From: Candidatus Eiseniibacteriota bacterium
GTDB taxonomy: Bacteria; Eisenbacteria; RBG-16-71-46; JAGVPR01
Assembly: GCA_020052115.1 (NCBI GenBank)
Contig: JAGVPR010000315.1
Coordinates: 1 to 18,914, forward strand
Length of the DNA stretch: 18,914 nt
Reading direction: 5' to 3'
Below the pieces are notes generated by a model. The model was not told where the DNA came from and did not search any database. It saw only the letters and a program-made list of their open reading frames with translations. Below are positions 14,006-18,914 of this stretch, one piece after another; the stretch's first letter is position 1; each line of letters opens with the position of its first letter. A program made the position numbers and the translations under genes.

Positions 14006-14848
14006 ATGACAGTCATGCGCAAGTCGGGGGTCGTCGCAGGAAGCACGTCCCCGAAGAGCCTTTTTGCCCGTCATCCGGTGCTGAGCTACGAGGCGTGGCT
14101 TCAAGCTGCTGGTGGTCGCGCACACGCCTCGCGCGTGAGGGAAAGTGCGAAGTACTACGCCTCCACGGGGAGGCTCCGGCATCTCACACGCGGGCTTTAC
14201 GCCGTGGTGCCCGTGGATGCCGATCCCAAGAACTTCGTTCCGGATCCATACCTCGTGGCCGCAGCTCTTCGAGCGGATGCCGCGCTCTCGCACCACTCGG
14301 CGCTGGACCTGCTGGGTGTGGCTCGGAGCGTGTTCCATCGGTACTCGTACCTGACGGCGCGTCCCAGGCGGACGCTCCGTCTCGATGGACGGGAGTGGCC
14401 GGCGCTCTCTCATCCACGCGTTCTTGTAGATAAGGGCCAAACTGCGTTTGGAGTTCTCACAATGGATCGGCGGGGGACCGTTCTCCGAGTGACCGGCCCC
14501 GAGCGGACGCTCGTGGATGGTTTCTTCTCACCCCGGTGGGTCGGCGGCTTGGAGGAGCACGTTGAGTCGGCCGCGGGGTTCGAGCATCTGGACCTCGACG
14601 TGCTAGATACCTACCTGCGGTTGCTCGACCGTCGCGTTCTCGACGCCGCGCTCGGGTGGTTTCTCGAGGGCCATCCCGACGCGGGGAAGGGCAGTGAGGC
14701 GTTGATGCGCCGCCTCGAGAAACGCGTGCCCAAGCAGCCTGTCTATCTGGGCCCGAGGGCGCGCGGCGGGCGCTTGCAGCGTCGCTGGAATCTCATCGTG
14801 CCCCCTCACTTGTCCCTCGAGTCAGGTTTCGAGGGAGGGGAGAGATGA
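14006..14848 (+). CDS. AbiEi-like antitoxin / transcriptional regulator (type IV toxin-antitoxin family)
   Basis: 280 residues. The ATG at 14006 (or 14015, in frame) has no ribosome binding site at the usual distance, fitting a leaderless transcript from the adjacent -10. Residues ~20-75 are a winged-helix N-terminus (LSYEAWLQAAGG, STGRLRHLTRGLYAVVP), the domain that recognises DNA in AbiEi. DPYLVAAALRADAALSHHSALDLLGVAR, here given as ALRADAALSHHSALDLLGVA, is the diagnostic AbiEi-family segment, and GPERTLVDGFF with VGGLEEHVESA follow in the C-terminal domain that restrains the toxin. AbiE protects against phage by abortive infection: AbiEi represses the operon and AbiEii is a nucleotidyltransferase-fold toxin. 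Here the next gene on this strand is only an 11-codon stump (14845-14880), so the antitoxin appears to be orphaned. Confidence 0.82.
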   Translation: MTVMRKSGVVAGSTSPKSLFARHPVLSYEAWLQAAGGRAHASRVRESAKYYASTGRLRHLTRGLYAVVPVDADPKNFVPDPYLVAAALRADAALSHHSALDLLGVARSVFHRYSYLTARPRRTLRLDGREWPALSHPRVLVDKGQTAFGVLTMDRRGTVLRVTGPERTLVDGFFSPRWVGGLEEHVESAAGFEHLDLDVLDTYLRLLDRRVLDAALGWFLEGHPDAGKGSEALMRRLEKRVPKQPVYLGPRARGGRLQRRWNLIVPPHLSLESGFEGGER

Positions 14849-14880
14849 TTCCACGTCGTGAGACGCTGGAGAGCGTTTGA
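14845..14880 (+). pseudogene. Possible 5' remnant of an AbiEii-type toxin gene
   Basis: ATG 14845 overlaps the AbiEi stop by four bases (ATGA) and has GGAGGGG six bases upstream, exactly the junction expected for a translationally coupled toxin. It encodes only MIPRRETLESV before a TGA at 14878-14880. AbiEii-type nucleotidyltransferase proteins often begin with MIPR-like residues. The frame beyond the stop stays open for over 20 codons but meets the oppositely oriented gene ending at 14952. The overlap and ribosome binding site are plain, while identity as a decayed toxin is inferred from position and these few residues. Confidence 0.4.
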
Positions 14881-14951
14881 GATGCAAGCATCCTCGATGA
14901 CGATCACGTTTCCGTGCTCGAAGACCAACCCTCACGCGACGGCACCCGCCG

Positions 14952-16802
14952 TCACCTCACGAGCGTGATCGTCTGAGTGACGACGCGTTCCTGTCCGTCC
15001 TCGTCGAGCGCGGTGAGGCGAACGAAGTAGGTCCCTGAATGACAGAGGTGACCGGCGGAGTCTCGACCGTTCCAGAGAACGGCATGCTCGCCGGGCTCGA
15101 ACCACTCCTTCGGCCGCGACCACACGGCCCGTCCACCGGGATCCATGACCGAGAGCCGCACAAGCCCGGGGCGCAGGTTGCTCCATCCGATGCGAACGCT
15201 CCGCGAGGCGGGATTCGGCGCCGGGGGCGCCAGAGAGATCAGGCTTGGGCGCGGAGATTCCGGGGCGGACGACACGCCGGCGAACTTGAGCCGCAGGGCG
15301 ATCGAATAGGCCGACGGCGCGATCTGTCCGTTGCTCAGCCTCCTCGAGAAGGAGGGCGGACCGGAGATGCCCACGTTGAGTTCCGCATCGTACTGTGGGG
15401 CGTTCGCCGTCAGCCGCATGTAGTACTGGCCCGAGGGAAGGAACACCGAAACGTCCCGATAGGCCCAGACGATAGTATTGGGGCTGAACCTCAACTGGAA
15501 GTCCGCCCACGCCAGCGGCAGGCTCTCGTCCGGGAATCCCGCCCCGTTGTCGGGGAAGATCGTCGCGCGGAATCCGCTGTTCTCGAAGTTGTGCGTCCAC
15601 CCGTCGAGCCCGATCCGTTCGAGCACAAGCCCCGGCACCTCGGGCACAGTCGCGAACGAGAATGGCTGGAACACCTCGACGCCGCTCGTCGGGTTCCCGC
15701 TCAAGGTGCGCCCGTTCGCGTCCGGATTGCTCCCGTGGTCGAGATCGAAGACCACGGGGAGGCAGGGATCACTTTCACACTCGTCCGGAATGCCGTTTAC
15801 GTTGCAGTCCTGACTGAAGCCGCCGTCCAGGTCATCGAGGTCACGGATGCCATTCTGGTTGCAGTCCAGGATCGGCTGCAACGGGTCGGCATCGAAGGTA
15901 AGCCCTGTCGGAGCTTGCGGGTCCAAGCTCGTGTAGATCGTCTCGAGATCCGTCCCGTCGAGATTGCAGCGGCGGACGGTCTTGGCCGTCTCGTCGGTGA
16001 AGTAGGTCTTCCCGGCGAGGCGATCGAGCTTAAGGTCGAAGAAGGCGCAATCTTCGAAGGAGCCCGGCGAGTCGTCCAGATGAACGGTGAAGTCGCTGTC
16101 GTCCAGCCGGGCGCTCGCCAGGACGTCGCTGTTGGTGTTCGAGTCGAGGAAGTAGATGCGGTTGTTCGAAACATCGAGGGCCACAGCCACCGCCGTGTTC
16201 ACGCCGCGAACGACGGTCTGTACGGATCCGGTTCCGTCGAGCTTCACGCGGCGGATCTCGTTCGCGGCGCAGAAGTACACGTACCCATTTGCAGGATCAA
16301 CACTGGGCATCCCGACATAGGAGAACGCTGGATCATATGGGGTGAGCGTGTAGATCGTCTGAACTCCCGTGCCGTCGAGGTGCGCTCGCCGGATGAGCCC
16401 CATGGCGTTCCCCTCCGGCTGGGACTCCGACCAGTACATCCAGCCGTTCAGCGTGTCGAGGGAGAGGCCGCGTGGATTGTTGAGTCCGGAGAGAAGCAGT
16501 TGCTGGTTGCTGCCGTCGGCATCCGCGCGACGGATCAAGCCGGGAGTGCCCCCGTGGGTCCAGTAGATTTTCGCCGCGACGGGATCATAGTCGAGGCCGA
16601 CGGGAAGCCAGTCCGATGCTGGTGGCGCGATCAATTCCTGCGGCGCCGATCCGTCCAGGAACATGGTCTTGAGCTTCGGATCGTTGTAGGCGCTCTCGGC
16701 GAGATAGAGGCGGGTCTGGGCGCGAGTCGGGGCAGCAGGTAGCCAGCACGTGAGGAAGAGACCGAGCGCCACGGCAGAACGCGTCTTGGCGGTACGCGCC
16801 AT
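14952..16802 (-). CDS. Secreted YWTD-like beta-propeller protein with dockerin-like Ca sites and FlgD-Ig sorting-like domain
   Basis: 616 residues from the ATG at 16802 with GGGAGG upstream. A signal peptide is visible (RSAVALGLFLTCWLPAAPTRA, cleavage near 28). Residues ~30-310 are propeller blades of the LDL-receptor class B kind: repeated units such as LDYDPVAAKIYWTHGG, LDTLNGWMYWSES, VDPANGYVYFCA, LDVSNNRIYFLDS with LIRRADADGS / LIRRAHLDGT / VRRCNLDGT. Residues ~312-342 hold two calcium-binding D-x-N-x-N-G-I-x-D loops (DCNQNGIRDLDD, DCNVNGIPDEC), as in dockerin or thrombospondin-type linkers. A beta sandwich follows (~350-530). The last ~75 residues (PPAPNPASRSV ... GEHAVLWNGRDSAG ... GTYFVRLTA ... 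TITLVR) form an FlgD-Ig/type A sorting-like domain, like the end of the CapA-family protein. Probably surface-attached or released. The ligand is unknown. Confidence 0.85.
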   Translation of the reverse strand: MARTAKTRSAVALGLFLTCWLPAAPTRAQTRLYLAESAYNDPKLKTMFLDGSAPQELIAPPASDWLPVGLDYDPVAAKIYWTHGGTPGLIRRADADGSNQQLLLSGLNNPRGLSLDTLNGWMYWSESQPEGNAMGLIRRAHLDGTGVQTIYTLTPYDPAFSYVGMPSVDPANGYVYFCAANEIRRVKLDGTGSVQTVVRGVNTAVAVALDVSNNRIYFLDSNTNSDVLASARLDDSDFTVHLDDSPGSFEDCAFFDLKLDRLAGKTYFTDETAKTVRRCNLDGTDLETIYTSLDPQAPTGLTFDADPLQPILDCNQNGIRDLDDLDGGFSQDCNVNGIPDECESDPCLPVVFDLDHGSNPDANGRTLSGNPTSGVEVFQPFSFATVPEVPGLVLERIGLDGWTHNFENSGFRATIFPDNGAGFPDESLPLAWADFQLRFSPNTIVWAYRDVSVFLPSGQYYMRLTANAPQYDAELNVGISGPPSFSRRLSNGQIAPSAYSIALRLKFAGVSSAPESPRPSLISLAPPAPNPASRSVRIGWSNLRPGLVRLSVMDPGGRAVWSRPKEWFEPGEHAVLWNGRDSAGHLCHSGTYFVRLTALDEDGQERVVTQTITLVR

Positions 16803-16889
16803 ATGGAACCTCCCGGAGAAGTGCTTTGAAGGCTGATCGTCCGCTCTATCACCCCCGGGCGCCCCTCACACCACTCCAAGCGGTTGCCG

Positions 16890-16898
16890 GCAAGTATA
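16890..16898 (-). promoter_or_regulatory. Candidate extended -10 promoter of the propeller gene
   Basis: On the minus strand the bases read TGTTATACT, an extended -10 form (TGn followed by TATACT, five of six). The precise -10 hexamer is at 16898-16893. Leader length to the ATG at 16802 would be about 85 bases, with GGGAGG present before the start. A clear -35 is absent, as is usual for extended -10 promoters. Confidence 0.4.
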
Positions 16899-16966
16899 AC
16901 AGACTTCCGGATGCGAATACAGCATGCAACGTCATGCGTGCATCGCCGCGCCACCGCCGTCCTCGC

Positions 16967-16984
16967 TCGAAGAAAAATCTTCGA
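16967..16984. repeat. Inverted repeat, 7-bp arms with AAAA loop
   Basis: TCGAAGA (16967-16973) and TCTTCGA (16978-16984) pair perfectly around AAAA. It lies between the divergent propeller gene (start 16802) and the small basic protein gene (start 17172). The 369-bp gap has no other gene-like content, apart from a weak promoter candidate on the plus strand (TAGACA at 17001-17006, TAGTCT at 17025-17030). The repeat may be an operator serving one or both genes. Confidence 0.45.
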
Positions 16985-17171
16985 AATCCGTCAATCCATC
17001 TAGACAGCGCTGAAGAGGATCGAATAGTCTGCTCCGCCGAGAGCGGGTTCACCTCGTGCCGTTGCTTCGTCGGCTGGTCCGCACGGGCCGTGGACATCGC
17101 GCTGACCCGCAAAGTCCGGAGGCTTCATTCCGGGAGTGATGGACACCAGGTCCAAAGGGAGGAAGTACCGA

Positions 17172-17258
17172 ATGGCTTGCATGCCGAAGGCGAAGAAGGC
17201 CGCGAAGAAGAAGACCGCGAAGAAGCCGGCGAAGAAGACCAGCCGCAAGAAGAAGTAG
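17172..17258 (+). CDS. 28-residue Lys/Ala-rich basic protein (histone-H1-tail-like)
   Basis: The frame encodes MACMPKAKKAAKKKTAKKPA followed by KKTSRKKK, with 15 of 28 residues being Lys. A clean ribosome binding site, GGGAGG at 17157-17162, lies nine bases before the ATG, and a strong hairpin terminator follows 50 bases after the stop, so this is a self-contained transcription unit. The PKK/AKK repeats resemble the C-terminal tails of bacterial histone H1-like proteins and would favour non-specific binding to nucleic acids or anionic polymers. It is shorter than most such proteins and could alternatively be a leader or an annotation accident, but composition, ribosome binding site and terminator together make a real gene likely. 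Nothing else is conserved enough to name it. Confidence 0.6.
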   Translation: MACMPKAKKAAKKKTAKKPAKKTSRKKK

Positions 17259-17307
17259 TGACGCTCGGGCCGGCGTGGCTTTCTCCATGCCGGCCGGGTG
17301 ATGTGCG

Positions 17308-17343
17308 AAGGGCGGCCGTCCCGCTTGGGGGGCCGCCCTTTCT
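17308..17343 (+). terminator. Rho-independent-type terminator after the small basic protein gene
   Basis: AAGGGCGGCC at 17308-17317 pairs perfectly with GGCCGCCCTT at 17331-17340 (10-bp stem, 13-base loop), followed by TCT. The short T-tract is part of the stem end, so the hairpin could work from either direction. It separates the basic protein gene from the membrane protein gene at 17455. Confidence 0.75.
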
Positions 17344-17377
17344 CCATCGCGCCGGCTCTGCGGGCGGCGCGGGCGTG

Positions 17378-17406
17378 CTGCAATCCCCGACCGGCCAGGC
17401 TACAAT
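17378..17406 (+). promoter_or_regulatory. Candidate promoter of the membrane protein gene at 17455
   Basis: TACAAT at 17401-17406 matches the -10 consensus at five of six positions. CTGCAA at 17378-17383 is a weak -35 with 17-base spacing. Transcription would begin near 17413, just after the terminator above and about 40 bases before the ATG. Confidence 0.45.
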
Positions 17407-17454
17407 GTGCCCCGGCCCTGGCTGAAGGGTCTCTCCCGGCGAAAGGAGGCCGCA

Positions 17455-18015
17455 ATGGTCCCGCTCATGTCTCTCTGGATCCCGATTCTACTGTCGTCGG
17501 TCGTGGTGTTCGTCGCCAGCTCCATCATCCACATGGTCCTCGGTTACCACAAGAACGACTTCCGCAAGGTGCCGAAAGAGGACGGCGTGATGGACGCGCT
17601 GCGCCCGTTCAACATCCCTCCCGGCGATTACATGCTCCCGCGAGCCGCCAATTCGAAGGACATGAAGTCCGCGGAGTACCTCGAGAAGCTGAACAAGGGC
17701 CCGGTCGCCGTCTTCACGATCATGCCGAACGGTCCTTTCGGGATGGGGAAGAGCCTGGTGCTCTGGTTCCTGTACTCGGTCGTCGTGGGCCTCTTCGCGG
17801 CCTACATCGCCGGGCGGGCGCTCCCGCCGGGCAGCCCGTACCTCGCGGTTCATCGCTTCGCGGGCGCGACGGCATTCGCCGGATACTCGCTCGCGCTGCT
17901 CCAGAATTCGATCTGGTACGCGCGTTCGTGGAAGACGACGCTGACGTCCATGTTCGACGGACTCATCTACGGGTTCTTGACGGGTGGTGTCTTCGGGGCG
18001 CTCTGGCCCAAGTGA
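17455..18015 (+). CDS. Conserved four-helix membrane protein, function unknown
   Basis: 186 residues from the ATG at 17455, with AAAGGAGG seven bases upstream (a longer frame from 17407 has no such signal). The four hydrophobic segments are near residues 7-28 (WIPILLSSVVVFVASSII), 99-120 (LVLWFLYSVVVGLFAAYIAG), 130-150 (FAGATAFAGYSLALLQ) and 163-183 (DGLIYGFLTGGVFGALW). A ~70-residue polar part sits between the first and second (YHKNDFRKVPKEDGVMDALR, then NIPPGDYMLPRA). The SSIIHMVLGYHKNDFRKVP and MFDGLIYGFLT patterns look like those of an uncharacterised membrane protein family seen in several deep-branching phyla. I know of no function for it. No operon link is visible beyond the downstream lipoprotein gene 117 bases away. 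Confidence 0.78.
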   Translation: MVPLMSLWIPILLSSVVVFVASSIIHMVLGYHKNDFRKVPKEDGVMDALRPFNIPPGDYMLPRAANSKDMKSAEYLEKLNKGPVAVFTIMPNGPFGMGKSLVLWFLYSVVVGLFAAYIAGRALPPGSPYLAVHRFAGATAFAGYSLALLQNSIWYARSWKTTLTSMFDGLIYGFLTGGVFGALWPK

Positions 18016-18132
18016 GGGGGAGATGGACCGGGGAAAGGTCCGGGTAGAGGGGTGAGCTTGGGGGGACGCTGCATGCGTTTGCCGCAGCGCCCCCTTCCGC
18101 TACGCGCCGCACCTGTGCGAAAATGCTCTCCT

Positions 18133-18663
18133 ATGCGCGGACGAACGGTCCTGCTTCTCGTCGCTCTGTTGAGCGCCTCTTGCTCCGAGGAGGCGGGGGC
18201 GCGCCGTGCGTCGCGACTGAAGTCGGCCGACAGGAAGGCGATCGAGGCGATCATCCTCGAGAAGGTGGACATCGCCCGGCGCGCCTGGGAAGCACGCGAC
18301 GCGCGGATCATGATCCCGGACACGGTGACCGTCTCGCTCCGCTCTCCGGATGGACAGGTGATCACGCCGGCCGAAATGCGCGACGCGCTTCAGAAGCGCA
18401 TGGATGGCGTCTCCCGCGTTGACACAATGATGGTTCGGGTGGACAGCTTCCTCGTTGTGACCCCCGACAGCGTCCTCGCTTACTCCACTCAGCGCTTCGT
18501 GCGCCTTCTGCGAAGGCCGGACGGCTACGAGCGCCTGCGCTTCTCGGTGGTCGTGCACGAGCAGTCGTTCATCCGCCGCGAGGAAGAATGGGTGACGGCC
18601 ACGCCGGAGCGCGAGGTCAAGCCGCGGAGCTGGTGGGGGGACGAGAGCCCGCCGCACGAGTGA
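18133..18663 (+). CDS. Probable lipoprotein with SnoaL/NTF2-like (DUF4440-like) domain
   Basis: 176 residues from the ATG at 18133. Upstream frame codons to 18052 would place charged residues before the signal. The signal MRGRTVLLLVALLSASC ends at Cys17 in a lipobox-like SAS-C, less canonical than L-A-G-C, so lipidation is likely but not certain. Residues ~35-160 fit the SnoaL/NTF2-like fold: EKVDIARRAWEARDARIM at the first helix, an alternating strand region (TVTVSLRSPDGQVITPAEMR), a helix with DALQKRMDG, then strands ending in FSVVVHEQSFIRREEEWVTA. Such domains usually bind small hydrophobic ligands or act as isomerases or hydrolases. Function here is not assignable. No standard ribosome binding site precedes the start. 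A GAAAAT box eight bases before the ATG could indicate a leaderless transcript. Confidence 0.72.
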   Translation: MRGRTVLLLVALLSASCSEEAGARRASRLKSADRKAIEAIILEKVDIARRAWEARDARIMIPDTVTVSLRSPDGQVITPAEMRDALQKRMDGVSRVDTMMVRVDSFLVVTPDSVLAYSTQRFVRLLRRPDGYERLRFSVVVHEQSFIRREEEWVTATPEREVKPRSWWGDESPPHE

Positions 18664-18702
18664 CTCTCTGCACGCGCCTGAAGGAAGAGCGAAGCGACGA
18701 CG

Positions 18703-18914
18703 ATGACCGACATCCTCAAGCACAACGCGCAGGCCTGGGACGGGGAAGTCTCCCGCGGAAACAAGTGGACCGTGCCGGTCGGCCCCGAAGTGATCGCCGC
18801 CGCGAGGTGCGGCGAGTGGAGCATCGTGCTCACGCCGACGAAGCCTGTGCCGCGGTCATGGTTCCCGCCGCTCGCCGGCGCCGAAGTGCTCTGCCTCGCC
18901 TCGGGCGGCGGGCA
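18703..18914 (+). CDS. Class I SAM-dependent methyltransferase (N-terminal part, cut by right edge)
   Basis: The frame is open from the ATG at 18703 to the window end (70 codons). AAGGAAGAG lies a little farther upstream than usual. MTDILKHNAQAWDGEVSRGN followed by KWTVPVGPEVIAAARCGEWS and KPVPRSWFPPLAGAEVLCLA, ending in SGGG, matches the N-terminus of a bacterial class I methyltransferase group. The VLCLASGGG strand-loop is the start of the Rossmann SAM-binding site (motif I, hh-x-G-x-G). The methyl acceptor is unknown. No neighbouring gene gives a pathway. Confidence 0.8.
   Translation, partial: MTDILKHNAQAWDGEVSRGNKWTVPVGPEVIAAARCGEWSIVLTPTKPVPRSWFPPLAGAEVLCLASGGG

Noticed and set aside
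15039..16742. A 567-codon open frame on the plus strand opposite the propeller gene
   Set aside because: It mirrors the propeller gene, has no ribosome binding site of note and no recognisable domain.
1..18914. tRNA, rRNA, CRISPR array, transposase, integrase or phage structural gene
   Set aside because: I looked for cloverleaf-like conserved segments, regularly spaced repeats and transposase or integrase motifs and saw none.

Overview
The window is about 18.9 kb of GC-rich bacterial chromosome from a double-membraned organism. It encodes predicted lipoproteins, secreted proteins with cleavable signal peptides, and two large secreted proteins that end in FlgD-Ig/type A sorting-like C-terminal domains. 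That combination with high GC and frequent TTG/GTG starts suggests a high-GC relative of the FCB superphylum, for example Candidatus Eisenbacteria or a similar lineage. This placement is inferred from architecture, not from a marker gene.

Layout, left to right. 1-149 (minus) is the start of an exported protein cut by the window edge. 429-1622 is a DUF1624/HGSNAT-like multi-pass acyltransferase-type membrane protein. 1706-2344 is an AbrB/MazE-Doc (Fic-fold) toxin-antitoxin pair. 2369-6186 (minus) is a two-gene unit: a large CapA-family secreted protein with PKD and C-terminal sorting-like domains, followed by a Lys/Ala/Glu-rich lipoprotein. 6590-7236 and 7368-7987 are two different VapBC (PIN-toxin) modules in tandem. 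8143-12014 is a tightly overlapping poly-gamma-glutamate operon, pgsB-pgsC-pgsW, ending with an unrecognised secreted protein built from two copies of one domain. 12039-12998 is an HNH nuclease of restriction type. 13215-13781 (minus) is an MqsA-like zinc-finger/HTH regulator. 14006-14848 is an AbiEi-type antitoxin/regulator, followed by what looks like an 11-codon stump of its AbiEii toxin. 14952-16802 (minus) is a secreted YWTD-propeller protein with a sorting-like C-terminus. 17172-17258 is a 28-residue Lys/Ala-rich basic protein with its own ribosome binding site and terminator. 17455-18015 is a four-helix membrane protein, 18133-18663 a SnoaL/NTF2-like probable lipoprotein, and 18703 to the right edge the start of a class I SAM methyltransferase.

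How it fits together. PgsB (Mur-ligase-like ATP-dependent synthetase), PgsC and PgsW should form the membrane synthase for a poly-gamma-glutamate-like polymer. The CapA-family protein nearby may be its PgsA-like partner, although it lies on the other strand and is predicted to be secreted rather than membrane-anchored. The fourth operon gene, with its duplicated beta-rich domain, is the best candidate for an undescribed envelope component of this system. Around and between these capsule genes sit three type II toxin-antitoxin pairs, an HNH nuclease and two antitoxin-like regulators. Almost every such module has an inverted repeat overlapping its predicted promoter, as expected for autorepression. 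No transposase, integrase, tRNA, rRNA or CRISPR array was seen.
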